Origin: Lachnospiraceae bacterium
GTDB taxonomy: Bacteria > Bacillota > Clostridia > Lachnospirales > Lachnospiraceae
Direction of reading: 5' to 3'
DNA length: 32,603 nt
NCBI GenBank assembly: GCA_015057635.1
Contig: SVEB01000079.1
Coordinates: 1 to 32,603, forward strand
How positions within the stretch are numbered: the stretch's first letter is position 1; every line of letters starts with the position of its first letter. The notes under the pieces were generated by a model that saw only the letters and a program-made list of their open reading frames with translations, did not search any database and had not been told where the DNA came from. Positions 15,509 through 24,803 of the stretch are shown here, one piece after another. The position numbers were made by a program, and so were the translations under genes.

Positions 15509-16267
15509 TCAGCCGAATCTGCCTGTAATGTAATCTTCTGTCCGTTTTTCGTTTGGTCTGGAGAATAATCCTTCTGTAGACTGGTATTCTACAACCTCTC
15601 CACTTAAGAAAAATGCGGTATAATCAGAGATTCTGGCTGCCTGCTGCATGTTGTGGGTTACAATTGCAACCGTATATTTTTCTTTTAAATCCGCCATCAG
15701 ATCCTCAATCTTAAGAGTAGAGATTGGGTCAAGCGCACTGGTCGGTTCATCCATTAATAATACTTCCGGTTCTACTGCAAGTGCTCTTGCGATACAAAGA
15801 CGCTGCTGCTGTCCACCGGATAATCCAAGCGCGGATTTTTTAAGACGGTCTTTCACTTCCTCGAATAAAGCGGCTCCTCGTAAGCTTTCCTCCACGATGC
15901 GGTCTAATTCTGCCTTGCTCTTGATACCATGGATTCTTGGTCCATATGCGATATTATCATAAATGCTCATTGGAAATGGATTCGGCTGCTGGAATACCAT
16001 GCCTACTTTCTTACGAAGCAGGGTAGTATCTACCATCAAACTGTAGATATCCTCTCCGTCTAATAATACATTTCCGCTGATCTTCACATTCGGAACCAAA
16101 TCGTTCATACGATTGAGTGTCTTTAAAAATGTGGACTTTCCGCATCCGGAAGGACCAATAAACGCGGTGATCGCTTTTTCCTTGATTGGAAGATTGATAT
16201 CTTTTAATGCATGGTTCTCACCATAATAAAGATTCAGATGTTCGGTAATTATTTTCTCATTCTTCAC
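15509..16267 (-). CDS. pstB: Phosphate ABC transporter ATP-binding protein PstB
   Basis: A 252-residue ABC ATPase. Walker A is GPSGCGKST (residues 38-46), the ABC signature [15 protein letters not shown] lies in the middle, Walker B/D-loop is [13 protein letters not shown] and the switch His is in IVTHNMQQA. The length and the sequence LNRMNDL after Walker A are typical of PstB. It powers phosphate import through PstC/PstA. The start codon is GTG (16265-16267), chosen because AGGAGG lies eight bases upstream; an ATG overlapping that site is out of frame. It follows pstA after an untranslated gap of 167 bp containing a small GC hairpin, CTCCCG/CGGGA, near 16299-16314. Confidence 0.96.
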   Translation of the reverse strand: MKNEKIITEHLNLYYGENHALKDINLPIKEKAITAFIGPSGCGKSTFLKTLNRMNDLVPNVKISGNVLLDGEDIYSLMVDTTLLRKKVGMVFQQPNPFPMSIYDNIAYGPRIHGIKSKAELDRIVEESLRGAALFEEVKDRLKKSALGLSGGQQQRLCIARALAVEPEVLLMDEPTSALDPISTLKIEDLMADLKEKYTVAIVTHNMQQAARISDYTAFFLSGEVVEYQSTEGLFSRPNEKRTEDYITGRFG

Positions 16268-16434
16268 TGCTTCATCCTCCTGGATTCTATTCTAACGCTT
16301 CCCGTGCGGGAGCTATCATTTTCTGTTTCATGCAGTTTTTTCTTGGTATTTTGTGAAGCATTTATTTTTTTCTTTTGCTTCTAAAACCTACATATATTGC
16401 TTATCTCTTATTTTTCACTCTTATCCTGTTGCCA

Positions 16435-17310
16435 CTATCTCTTGTTCACATCTAACCTATGGCTGATCAGCTTTGTCAGCATATTGATGCATAATACGAT
16501 GACTAGTAACACGACTGCGATACCGAATGCCTGATCATACTTTGCTTTTGACATGCTAAGATACAGCTGAATGGTTAAGGTTCCACCTGGCTCTAAAATC
16601 TTGCCAAAAATTCCTGCTCCTGCCTTCGGAAGAAGGTATCCGCTTCCTGCTGTAAATAAAAGAGCTGCGGATTCACCTACAATACGGCCGATTGCTAAGA
16701 TAATACCGGTTACGATTCCAGGCATTGCCGATGGAAGAAGAATGGTTCGGATCATATACCATTTGGTCGCACCGATACCAAGAGCACCGCTTCTATAACT
16801 TTCCGGAACCGTCTTTAATGCTTCCTGTGTGTTTCTTGTGATAAGGGGAAGAACCATAAGGGTCAGGGTAAGTGCCCCTGTTAAAATGGAATATCCAAGA
16901 TGTAAGGTTCCGCCAAAGAATACCATACCGAACAGCCCAAAGATAATAGATGGAATACCACTTAACGTCTCAGTCGTAAACTCAACTAAACGTACGACCT
17001 TCCCCGGCTTTGCGTATTCATTTAAATAAATGGCTGCTCCCACACCGACCGGTGTGGCAATTAATAAAGTGATAATGATAATGTAAAGGGTATTTACAAT
17101 ATTGCCTGCGATACCAAACGTTCCCTTTAACGCGCTTGGCACGGTTGTTAAAAATTCCTTTGTAACATACGGAAATCCTTTGATAAATACATACGCCATA
17201 ATCCCGACAAGAAGGAAGATGGAGACAGCGGCACATGCATAGATCAGCATGTTAAGCAGGATTTCCTTTGGACGATTTTTTTTCACTAAGATACTTGCGC
17301 TATTTTCCAT
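16435..17310 (-). CDS. pstA: Phosphate ABC transporter permease PstA
   Basis: A 291-residue membrane permease with six predicted helices. It has the ABC-permease EAA-type loop (ESYRSGALGIGATKWYMIRTILLPSAMPGI), where the ATPase docks, and the Pst-family stretch ETLSGIPSIIFGLFGMVFF. With PstC it forms the channel through which PstS-bound phosphate enters. The start overlaps the end of pstC by 11 bp and has an AGGAGGAGAAAAGG ribosome binding region inside the pstC end, so the two are translationally coupled. Confidence 0.95.
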   Translation of the reverse strand: MENSASILVKKNRPKEILLNMLIYACAAVSIFLLVGIMAYVFIKGFPYVTKEFLTTVPSALKGTFGIAGNIVNTLYIIIITLLIATPVGVGAAIYLNEYAKPGKVVRLVEFTTETLSGIPSIIFGLFGMVFFGGTLHLGYSILTGALTLTLMVLPLITRNTQEALKTVPESYRSGALGIGATKWYMIRTILLPSAMPGIVTGIILAIGRIVGESAALLFTAGSGYLLPKAGAGIFGKILEPGGTLTIQLYLSMSKAKYDQAFGIAVVLLVIVLCINMLTKLISHRLDVNKR

Positions 17311-18256
17311 CCTTTTCTCCTCCTTTTAAGATCTTGTTTAATACATAATTGATACACATAATAAATGCGAATAATACTAAGCCAATGGTAAATAACACTC
17401 GCTTGTGGGTATCTGCTGCGTAAGACATCTCGCTCACGATGGCGGTTGTTAAGAAACGTACCGCATTGAATGGCAATGGAATATTAACAGAGTTACCGGA
17501 TACAAGGCTGATTGCCATTGCTTCACCGATCGCTCTGCCGATGCCAAGAACGATTGCTGTCACAATACCGGATTTTGCTGCCGGAAGGATGACTTTGAAG
17601 ATCGTCTGCATCTTGGTTGCCCCTACCGCTAAAGAAGCACTTTTTAAGTGCCCAGGCACCGCTTTGATCGCGGATGTGCTGATATTGATTACGGTCGGAA
17701 GGATCATGATCGCTAATACTAAGATAGCGGATATTAAGTTTGCACCGCCGGTAAACTGATGGGTTGTACTGCCTTTAAAGATATGAAGCTCCAGCTTATA
17801 CATAAGCGGATTTAAAATCAGAAGGCCCAGCAGACCATAGATGACAGATGGAATGCCGGCTAATAGCTCAACTGCCGGCTGTACGATCTTTACAAGCGGC
17901 TTCGGTGCCACCTCTGCTAAAAATATTGCGGTACCAACACCGATTGGGACCCCGATCAGGATGGCAAGTGCCGTACCGACTATGGATGTCAGAATGACAT
18001 AAAGTATACCGTAGCTTGGGTCCGCTGCTGCCGGCTTCCATGTGGTACTGAATAGGATTTCCTTCAGTCCAACCTCAAAGACCGCCGGAACCCCACTTAT
18101 AATCATGTATAATGTAATGGAAGCGACTGCTAAGACTGCAGCAAAAGCGCATGCTGTAAAGATAACATGCGCTGTTTTCTCAACTGCTGTTTTGCTCTTA
18201 TGAGTTCCAATAATCGAGGTTTTTTCTACTGTTTTCTTCGAAATATCCTGTTTCAT
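17300..18256 (-). CDS. pstC: Phosphate ABC transporter permease PstC
   Basis: A 318-residue membrane permease. After a ~30-residue cytoplasmic N-terminus there are six predicted helices, with ELLAGIPSVIYGLLGLLIL (Pst permease signature) and an EAA-type loop, GHLKSASLAVGATKMQTIFKVILPAAKSGI. It is the partner of PstA. It follows pstS after 20 bp and overlaps pstA by 11 bp, so pstS, pstC and pstA form a tight unit driven from the PhoP-type box upstream of pstS. Confidence 0.95.
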   Translation of the reverse strand: MKQDISKKTVEKTSIIGTHKSKTAVEKTAHVIFTACAFAAVLAVASITLYMIISGVPAVFEVGLKEILFSTTWKPAAADPSYGILYVILTSIVGTALAILIGVPIGVGTAIFLAEVAPKPLVKIVQPAVELLAGIPSVIYGLLGLLILNPLMYKLELHIFKGSTTHQFTGGANLISAILVLAIMILPTVINISTSAIKAVPGHLKSASLAVGATKMQTIFKVILPAAKSGIVTAIVLGIGRAIGEAMAISLVSGNSVNIPLPFNAVRFLTTAIVSEMSYAADTHKRVLFTIGLVLFAFIMCINYVLNKILKGGEKDGK

Positions 18257-18276
18257 TGCTCACCTGGTGTCCTTTC

Positions 18277-19218
18277 TTAGTGATCAGTAGGAATTAAGCC
18301 TACTGCTTCAATCACTTCTGTTCCTTCATCCGAGTATACATAGTCAAAGAACGCCTGAACTAATTCACTCTGTTCTTCGATTGTACCTTTTGTAGCCATT
18401 ACGAATGGTCTGCTTAAGAAATAAGTTCCTGCTTTGATGTTATCTTCCGTTGCTGCAACTCCATCTAATGCTACCGCTGTTACGGTATCATCTACGATAT
18501 CAAGGGAAACATATCCGATTGCACCGCTTGTAGAAGCTACTTTCGCAACAACTGCGCCTGTGTTATCTAACTCATTTGCGTAAGCACATGCATCCTCAAC
18601 ACCAAGGATTTCTTCGAAAGCACCTCTTGTACCGGATCCTGCTTCACGGCCAATCACAACGATTGGAGCATCATTTCCGCCAACTTCGGACCAGTTTGTG
18701 ATCTCACCTTTATAAATAGAAGTTAACTGATCTTTGGTTAATTCTTTTACAGGGTTGTTATTGTCAACGATTACAGCGATACCATCGATTGCTACGATAT
18801 TTTCAACTGCGCCTGCTTCTTTTTCACTGTCTTTTAAGTTTCTGGAAGAGTTCCCGATATCTGCCGTCCCGTTTGTTACTGCTTCAATTCCTGCACCGGA
18901 TCCAACAAACTCTGCTGTTACGGTCACTCCGCCATTCTTATTCATAAAATCTTCTGCCATTGCGTTTGAAAGTTTTTCCATTGATGTAGATCCTACTAAT
19001 GTGATGCTGCCGCTTAAGTCTTTCGCTTCTTCCACTGCTTCTGTTGCAGCTGGTGTCTCAGTTGCTTCTGGAGTAGAAGTTGCTTCGCTTTTTTCTGTTC
19101 CGGTTACTGCTTCTGCATTTGCTTTCTTATCTTTTGTTCCACATCCGGTAAGTACTCCCCCAAGTAATGCCAGACAACTGATTAATACAAATACTTTTTT
19201 TAACTTATTCACTTTCAT
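18277..19218 (-). CDS. pstS: Phosphate-binding lipoprotein PstS
   Basis: A 313-residue substrate-binding lipoprotein. The signal peptide ends in the lipobox LTGC with Cys26 as the lipidated residue. Residues 30-67 are a Thr/Glu/Ala-rich linker (TSTPEATETPAATEA). The periplasmic-binding-protein fold follows, with phosphate-contact loops GSTSMEKL, FVGSGAGIEAVTNGTADIGNSSR and REAGSGTRGAFEEI. It captures phosphate outside the membrane and hands it to PstCA. AGGAG precedes the ATG. It is the first gene of the Pst operon, behind a PhoP-type box (19301-19339) and an unusual run of nine C (G on the coding strand). Confidence 0.95.
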   Translation of the reverse strand: MKVNKLKKVFVLISCLALLGGVLTGCGTKDKKANAEAVTGTEKSEATSTPEATETPAATEAVEEAKDLSGSITLVGSTSMEKLSNAMAEDFMNKNGGVTVTAEFVGSGAGIEAVTNGTADIGNSSRNLKDSEKEAGAVENIVAIDGIAVIVDNNNPVKELTKDQLTSIYKGEITNWSEVGGNDAPIVVIGREAGSGTRGAFEEILGVEDACAYANELDNTGAVVAKVASTSGAIGYVSLDIVDDTVTAVALDGVAATEDNIKAGTYFLSRPFVMATKGTIEEQSELVQAFFDYVYSDEGTEVIEAVGLIPTDH

Positions 19219-19272
19219 CCTCTTTTTCTCCTTTTATGTTATGTTTTATGATTACTTCGTTTTCACACTCAT

Positions 19273-19339
19273 AATTTACCACACCCGCCCCCCCCCGAAC
19301 TATCACGCTTCTGTATAACTTATGTTAAGTTTATGTAAA
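19273..19339 (-). promoter_or_regulatory. PhoP-type box and promoter of the pst operon
   Basis: On the reverse strand TTTACA (19334-19339), TTAACA (19323-19328), TATACA (19312-19317) and a weak GTGATA (19301-19306) follow each other every 11 bp, the strongest array of the three in the window. The best -10 is TAAATT (19273-19278), 22 bases after the last unit. That is about one helical turn farther than at the other two promoters; the spacer contains the G9 tract. Confidence 0.7.
19288..19296. repeat. Nine-base C homopolymer in the pst promoter
   Basis: C9 (G9 on the pst coding strand), flanked by CCCG, in an otherwise AT-rich region. It lies between the PhoP box and the probable -10. Such tracts are prone to slippage and to sequencing error. 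Confidence 0.8.
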
Positions 19340-19423
19340 ATAGGGGACTCATTTTTGGGTGTGAAGCCAAACAGAACGGCCGAAAAGGAAAGGACGGAGG
19401 GGGGGAATGGAGGGCTGCAAAAC

Positions 19424-19750
19424 AAACTTCGCGGGCGATTTTGGGCTTGTCCTATTAATAAAAGCGGATTCTGGCAGTTGATATGACTTTGCGCCTATGA
19501 GGAGAATCTAATTCATGACAAGCGAATCAGCAAGCTGATTCGCTTGTATTTCTTATATTGCGGGATTTGATGATAACAGAAAAAAGGGCACTGTCTGACG
19601 AGGAACGAGGAGTTTGCCCTTTTTTCTCTTGTTTATCATCAAATACTGCGATATTAGAAAAATAGATTCTACAAATCGAAGCAAAGGCATATCAACTGCT
19701 AGAATCCACGGTTTCACCAGGCCCCGTGCCCAAAATCATCCGCGAAGTTT
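19424..19750. mobile_element. 327-bp nested inverted-repeat element, copy 2 (MITE-like)
   Basis: Outer terminal repeats (19424-19446 and 19728-19750) match 21/23. A second stem, 19466-19492 with 19681-19707, matches 25/27. AGAATCTA (19503-19510) pairs with 19663-19670. A perfect 13-bp palindrome with an AA loop lies at 19519-19546, and an inner stem, 19556-19590 with 19615-19653, includes a terminator. Nearly the whole element can therefore fold as one long hairpin with a side arm. It shares 52/54 bases (19488-19541) and its right end with copy 1 at 6124-6276. It has no coding potential and no evident target duplication, and occupies most of the gap between the LysM gene and the pstS promoter. 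Confidence 0.8.
19579..19626. terminator. Bidirectional terminator inside the nested repeat
   Basis: GAAAAAAGGGCA (19579-19590) and TGCCCTTTTTTC (19615-19626) form a perfect 12-bp stem with a 24-base loop; A6 and T6 flank the GC part, so it works in both directions. It would stop transcripts from the LysM gene before pst. Confidence 0.75.
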
Positions 19751-19766
19751 AAACTTATGTCTTCCC

Positions 19767-20141
19767 CTACTGCATGTAGTCATCGAGATACTCTTCGGTA
19801 ATCCCTGACATGTCAGGGATGTTGAGAGAGGTTCCTGGTTTTAGAAGGAGGGTGTTCATATTGTTATAGCGGATAAGATCCGAAAGAGAAATATTAAATC
19901 GTTTTAAGACGGATTCCAGGGTGTCCATATCGTTGATAATATACGTGATCATTCCGTCCTGTACTACTTCCGGCGTAACTGGTATGCAGATACGGTCTCC
20001 TGGCTGTAAGTTGTAAATATCGATATATGGGTTCGCACGCAGGATCAGTGCTACCGGAACACCGAAGCTGCCGCTGATTTTATACAGAGTGTCTCCACTT
20101 TTTATGACATAGATCAGCCCATTACATGTATCGTAATTCAT
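19767..20141 (-). CDS. Small protein with two LysM domains
   Basis: 124 residues from the ATG at 20141, chosen because GAGAGG lies six bases upstream. In-frame ATGs at 20174 and 20189 are possible but put the start before a TGTCTGT/ACAGACA hairpin. Two LysM modules fill the protein: YVIKSGDTLYKISGSFGV through NLQPGDRICIPV (about residues 11-55), and a more diverged TYIINDMDTLESVLKRFNIS through LKPGTSLNIP (66-109). LysM modules bind peptidoglycan or chitin-like glycans. There is no signal peptide, so it may act inside the cell, for example in the spore coat of the mother cell, or leave by another route. It is transcribed away from the activase gene at 20480. Confidence 0.85.
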   Translation of the reverse strand: MNYDTCNGLIYVIKSGDTLYKISGSFGVPVALILRANPYIDIYNLQPGDRICIPVTPEVVQDGMITYIINDMDTLESVLKRFNISLSDLIRYNNMNTLLLKPGTSLNIPDMSGITEEYLDDYMQ

Positions 20142-20361
20142 AAAATCCTCTCTGTCTGTCAAAACAGACATCATTATCTTCCTTACCATAGTATGCGGCG
20201 GGGGATTGGTTGTGACTGGAGCGTTTCTTGATTCTCTGGTTGAACTTCGAAAAGATGTGTCGTATAATAAATAATTGGTAATAAAATACCATCTTATACT
20301 ATTTTTACGTATTTATTACATTTCTCGACTTGTTTCCTTTTGAGCGAGCAAGAAATAAATA

Positions 20362-20397
20362 TTTCATGCAACTAAGATTTTTCTACTTACATGAAAT
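20362..20397. promoter_or_regulatory. Dyad symmetry (candidate operator) over the activase promoter
   Basis: TTTCATG at 20362-20368 is mirrored by CATGAAA at 20390-20396. The match extends imperfectly inwards (about 11 of 14 positions per arm) around an A/T-rich centre. The right arm overlaps the -35 and spacer of the promoter of the 20480 gene, a suitable place for a repressor. Confidence 0.4.
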
Positions 20398-20415
20398 CAT
20401 TTTCTCCTATATAAT
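20387..20415 (+). promoter_or_regulatory. Promoter of the CoA-dehydratase activase gene
   Basis: TTACAT (20387-20392), a 17-bp spacer and TATAAT (20410-20415). It predicts a leader of about 58 nt. A second TATAAT at 20444-20449 lacks a matching -35. The rest of the divergent gap (20190-20360) shows nothing else I can identify. Confidence 0.6.
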
Positions 20416-20479
20416 AGAGGACTACGTAATTATGAAACTAATATATAATGTCAAAATACATAGAGAAAAGAGGTAAACA

Positions 20480-23400
20480 ATGATTCAGAATAATTTTACT
20501 CTAGGGATCGATATTGGTTCTACCACAGTAAAAGTGGCTGTCCTGGACGAAAAGAATACACTGCTGTTCTCTGCTTATGAACGTCACTATGCCAATATTC
20601 AACAGACGCTTGCAAGTCTGATCAAGAAGGCACAGGAAGAACTCGGTGATCATACCGTTTGCCCTGTTATTACAGGTTCCGGCGGTCTTACTCTGGCAAA
20701 GCACCTGTCCGTTCCTTTCGTACAGGAAGTAGTTGCAGTAGCCGCTGCCCTTCAGGACTATGCGCCTCGGACCGATGTTGCAATTGAACTTGGCGGAGAA
20801 GATGCTAAAATTATTTACTTCAGCAACGGTATCGATCAGAGAATGAACGGAATCTGTGCCGGCGGTACCGGTTCCTTTATCGATCAGATGGCAAGTCTTT
20901 TAAAGACAGATGCGGCTGGGCTTAATGAATATGCAAAATCCTATCAGGCGATCTATCCGATTGCGGCCCGCTGTGGTGTATTCGCGAAATCCGATATTCA
21001 GCCTCTGATCAATGAAGGCGCTACCAAACCGGACCTTGCGGCCTCCATCTTCCAGGCGGTTGTCAATCAGACCATCAGCGGTCTTGCATGCGGCAAGCCG
21101 ATTCGTGGAAATGTAGCCTTTCTCGGAGGACCGCTTCATTTCTTAACGGAATTAAAGCAGGCGTTTATCCGTACGTTAAACTTAACCGGAGATGCCATTA
21201 TCGCACCGGAGCATTCCCATCTGTTCGCAGCGATCGGATCCGCAATGAATGCAGATCCTAATGTAGCGTTCTCCTTCAGCCATATGGCAGAACGATTGGA
21301 TGACGGAATCAAGCTGGAATTTGAAGTAAACCGTATGAAGCCTCTTTTTGAGGATCAGGCTGCTTTTGATTCCTTCTTAAAGAGACATAGTGAACATACT
21401 GTTAAAAAAGGTGATTTAAGTACGTATCGCGGTAACTGCTTCTTAGGAATCGATGCCGGTTCTACCACTACAAAAGCCGCTCTTGTCGGAGAAGACGGAA
21501 CTCTTCTTTATTCCTTCTACAGCAACAATAACGGAAGTCCTCTAAAGACAACGATTAAAGCGATTAAAGAAATCTATACGCTTCTGCCTGAAGGTTGTAA
21601 TATTGTGCGCTCCTGCTCTACCGGTTATGGAGAAGCCTTAATTAAATCCGCTTTAATGTTAGATGAAGGGGAAGTAGAAACCGTTGCCCACTATCATGCA
21701 GCCGCTTTCTTTGATCCGGAAGTAGACTGTATCTTAGATATCGGCGGCCAGGATATGAAATGCATCAAGATTAAGAATGGCACCGTTGACAGCGTTCAGT
21801 TAAATGAAGCCTGTTCCTCCGGCTGTGGTTCCTTTATTGAGACATTTGCAAAATCCTTAAATTATGAAGTAGCGGACTTTGCCAATGTGGCGCTGTTTGC
21901 AAAACATCCAATCGACTTAGGAAGCCGCTGCACCGTATTTATGAACTCCAAAGTAAAACAGGCACAGAAGGAAGGGGCAACGGTAGCGGATATTTCTGCC
22001 GGTCTTGCTTACTCTGTTATTAAAAATGCTTTATATAAAGTTATTAAGATTGCCGATCCAAAGGACTTAGGAAGCCATATTGTAGTACAGGGTGGAACAT
22101 TCTATAACAATGCAGTATTACGCAGCTTTGAATACATATCCGGATGTGAAGCCGTAAGACCAGATATTGCAGGCATCATGGGTGCGTTCGGCGCAGCACT
22201 GATTGCAAGAGAGCACTATAGTGGCGAAGCTACTACCATGCTTTCCATTGATGAGATCTTAGAATTAAAATTTGATTCCACTATGGCAAGATGTAAAGGC
22301 TGTACCAACAGCTGTCTTCTGACGATCAATCATTTCACAGGCGGAAGAAAGTTCATCTCCGGAAACCGCTGTGAGCGAGGCATTGGCAAGGCAAAAAATA
22401 AAGACAATATTCCAAACTTATATGAATATAAATTACAGCGCCTCTTCTCCTACGAATCGCTTTCTGAACAGGATGCAAAACGAGGTACAGTCGGCATCCC
22501 ACGTGTCCTTAACATGTATGAGAACTTCCCGTTCTGGCATACGTTCTTCACAAAATTAGGATACCGTGTGGTCGTATCTCCACAGTCTAGCCGTAAGATT
22601 TACGAACTTGGCATTGAATCCATTCCAAGCGAATCCGAATGCTATCCAGCCAAGTTAGCACATGGACATGTGATGTGGCTGTTAAATGAAGGTGTGAAAT
22701 ATATCTTCTACCCATGCATTCCTTATGAACGAAAAGAAGTTGCGGGTACCGGAAATCATTATAACTGTCCGATCGTTACTTCCTATGGTGAGAATATCAA
22801 GAATAATGTGGAAGAGCTTCGTTCTCCGGATATCTGCTACCAGAATCCTTTCTTATCGTTAGAAAACGAAGAGATCGTGACAAAACGTCTTGTGGAATAC
22901 TTCACTGAAGAAAACAAGATCGATGCAGCAGAAATTAAGGAAGCAGCACATGCCGCATGGGAAGAGATGGCCGCTGCAAGACGAGATATGCAGAAGAAAG
23001 GCGAAGAGACAATTGCTTACTTAAATGAAACCGGACGTACCGGTATCGTTTTAGCAGGACGTCCTTATCATATCGATCCGGAAATCAACCATGGTATTCC
23101 GGAACTGATCACATCTTACGGAGTGGCTGTATTAACAGAAGACAGCATCTCTCATTTAGCTAAAGTAGAACGTCCGATGATCGTCGTAGACCAGTGGATG
23201 TATCACTCCCGTTTATATGCTGCCGCTACTTATGTAAAAGAGAACAAGCACTTAGAACTGATTCAGCTAAACTCCTTCGGATGCGGCTTAGATGCCGTTA
23301 CAACTGACGGTGTCAGCGATATCTTAAAGAGTGCTGGAAAGATCTATACCGTTCTTAAGATTGATGAAGTAAATAACTTAGGTGCTGCCAGAATCCGTAT

Positions 23401-24715
23401 CCGCTCCCTTTTATCTGCCGTGAATGACCGTAACCGCAAGCATATGGCACCAAAGATTCACGATGCCGCTTACCACCGTCCGATCTTCACCGAAGAGATG
23501 CGTAAGGAATATACGATCCTTGCTCCACAGATGTCACCGATCCATTTTGAGTTCTTAGAACCGGCACTCCGCTCCTGCGGCTACCATGTAGAGGTTCTTC
23601 CGAACGATAATAAATCTGCCGTTGATGTGGGATTAAAGTATGTAAATAATGATGCCTGCTACCCATCCTTAATGGTTGTCGGACAAATTATGGATGCGCT
23701 TCTTTCCGGCCGCTATGACTTAAATAAAGTAGCGGTATTCATCACCCAGACCGGCGGAGGATGCCGTGCCACAAATTACATCGGATTCATCCGCCGTGCT
23801 CTGCAGAAAGCCGGCATGGAACATATCCCTGTCGTATCCATTTCCACTCAGGGCTTAGAAAAGAATCCAGGCTTTAAGATCACGCCTTCCTTAGTCATCC
23901 GTGCGATGCAGGCCCTTGTATACGGAGACGTCTTAATGCGCGTCTTATATAAGACAAGGCCATATGAGTTAACCGAAGGTTCTGCAAATGCCCTTCATAA
24001 GAAATGGAGCGATATCTGCAAGAAATCCGTTACAAATGGAAAATGGGGAGAGTACAAAAAGAATCTTCGCGGCATCATCGAAGACTTTGATAAACTTCCA
24101 CTGAATGAATCTCTTGTAAAACCAAAAGTAGGCATTGTCGGGGAAATCTTAGTAAAATTCCTTCCGGCTGCCAATAACCACATTGTAGAACTGTTAGAGT
24201 CAGAAGGCGCAGAAGCCGTTATGCCTGACTTATTAGACTTCTTTATGTACTGCTCCTATGATGCGGACTTTAAGGCAAGATACTTAGGAAAGAGCAAAAA
24301 AGATGCCTTCTTAAACCAGATGGTGATCCGTTTCTTAGAGTTTACAAGAAAGGAATCCGTAAAACATCTGAATGCAAGCAAGAGATTTACTGCACCTGCT
24401 AAGATCGATTCTCTTGCAAAATTAGCCGAACCAATCGTATCCATCGGCAATCAGACCGGTGAAGGATGGTTCTTAACCGCAGAAATGGTGGAATTAATCC
24501 ACTCGGGCGTTCACAATATTGTCTGCGCGCAGCCATTTGCCTGCCTGCCAAACCATATCGTTGGTAAAGGGGTTATCAAAGAACTTAGACTTCGCTATCC
24601 GGAATCCAATATCGTAGCCATCGACTATGATCCAGGCGCAAGTGAGGTAAATCAGTTAAACCGTATTAAATTAATGTTAGCAACTGCCAATAAAAATCTG
24701 GCAAAACAAAGCTAA
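20480..24715 (+). CDS. Giant 2-hydroxyacyl-CoA dehydratase activase fusion protein
   Basis: 1411 residues in one frame. Residues 1-~270 and ~320-590 are two BadF/BcrA/HgdC-type ATPase domains of the ASKHA fold ([13 protein letters not shown] and [13 protein letters not shown] phosphate loops; GGEDAK and GGQDMK). Each has a cysteine pair 39 residues apart: Cys126 (CAGGTGSF) with Cys165 (RCGVF), and Cys445 (CSSGCGSF) with Cys484 (RCTVF). This equals the Cys127/Cys166 spacing of the HgdC activator, which holds a [4Fe-4S] cluster between two subunits. A Cys-rich link ([10 protein letters not shown], then GNRCERG) leads to a DUF2229-like region (~665-900) and a C-terminal HgdB-like region with [17 protein letters not shown] and [16 protein letters not shown]. 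The family couples ATP hydrolysis to low-potential electron transfer. No separate dehydratase subunits lie nearby; the true substrate is unknown. It is a single-gene unit with promoter and terminator. Confidence 0.92.
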   Translation: MIQNNFTLGIDIGSTTVKVAVLDEKNTLLFSAYERHYANIQQTLASLIKKAQEELGDHTVCPVITGSGGLTLAKHLSVPFVQEVVAVAAALQDYAPRTDVAIELGGEDAKIIYFSNGIDQRMNGICAGGTGSFIDQMASLLKTDAAGLNEYAKSYQAIYPIAARCGVFAKSDIQPLINEGATKPDLAASIFQAVVNQTISGLACGKPIRGNVAFLGGPLHFLTELKQAFIRTLNLTGDAIIAPEHSHLFAAIGSAMNADPNVAFSFSHMAERLDDGIKLEFEVNRMKPLFEDQAAFDSFLKRHSEHTVKKGDLSTYRGNCFLGIDAGSTTTKAALVGEDGTLLYSFYSNNNGSPLKTTIKAIKEIYTLLPEGCNIVRSCSTGYGEALIKSALMLDEGEVETVAHYHAAAFFDPEVDCILDIGGQDMKCIKIKNGTVDSVQLNEACSSGCGSFIETFAKSLNYEVADFANVALFAKHPIDLGSRCTVFMNSKVKQAQKEGATVADISAGLAYSVIKNALYKVIKIADPKDLGSHIVVQGGTFYNNAVLRSFEYISGCEAVRPDIAGIMGAFGAALIAREHYSGEATTMLSIDEILELKFDSTMARCKGCTNSCLLTINHFTGGRKFISGNRCERGIGKAKNKDNIPNLYEYKLQRLFSYESLSEQDAKRGTVGIPRVLNMYENFPFWHTFFTKLGYRVVVSPQSSRKIYELGIESIPSESECYPAKLAHGHVMWLLNEGVKYIFYPCIPYERKEVAGTGNHYNCPIVTSYGENIKNNVEELRSPDICYQNPFLSLENEEIVTKRLVEYFTEENKIDAAEIKEAAHAAWEEMAAARRDMQKKGEETIAYLNETGRTGIVLAGRPYHIDPEINHGIPELITSYGVAVLTEDSISHLAKVERPMIVVDQWMYHSRLYAAATYVKENKHLELIQLNSFGCGLDAVTTDGVSDILKSAGKIYTVLKIDEVNNLGAARIRIRSLLSAVNDRNRKHMAPKIHDAAYHRPIFTEEMRKEYTILAPQMSPIHFEFLEPALRSCGYHVEVLPNDNKSAVDVGLKYVNNDACYPSLMVVGQIMDALLSGRYDLNKVAVFITQTGGGCRATNYIGFIRRALQKAGMEHIPVVSISTQGLEKNPGFKITPSLVIRAMQALVYGDVLMRVLYKTRPYELTEGSANALHKKWSDICKKSVTNGKWGEYKKNLRGIIEDFDKLPLNESLVKPKVGIVGEILVKFLPAANNHIVELLESEGAEAVMPDLLDFFMYCSYDADFKARYLGKSKKDAFLNQMVIRFLEFTRKESVKHLNASKRFTAPAKIDSLAKLAEPIVSIGNQTGEGWFLTAEMVELIHSGVHNIVCAQPFACLPNHIVGKGVIKELRLRYPESNIVAIDYDPGASEVNQLNRIKLMLATANKNLAKQS

Positions 24716-24737
24716 TTTCAAAAGAATAATATTTCTA

Positions 24738-24773
24738 AAAAGGCAGCTTATTCCTTCGAATCAGCTGCCTTTT
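24738..24773 (+). terminator. Terminator after the activase gene
   Basis: AAAAGGCAGCT (24738-24748) pairs perfectly with AGCTGCCTTTT (24763-24773) around a 14-base loop. The T run is short (four), so some readthrough into the sensor kinase gene 30 bp on is possible. Confidence 0.75.
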
Positions 24774-24803
24774 CGGGAATACGAAATCACGCAGGAGGTC
24801 TAT

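Noticed and set aside
18734..19318. 194-codon open frame antisense to pstS
   Set aside because: It is the mirror of the pstS coding sequence (a Ser/Val/Ala/Pro-rich translation), and it runs through the pst promoter; pstS itself is certain.
19424..19750. CRISPR array or complete insertion sequence
   Set aside because: Repeats are inverted and nested, not tandem with spacers, and no transposase or cas gene is present anywhere in the window.
20293..20320. Weak PhoP-like array (CTTATA, TTTACG, ATTACA at 11-bp steps) before the activase gene
   Set aside because: Only two units are good, there is no promoter at the right distance and the region is AT-rich; chance is likely.
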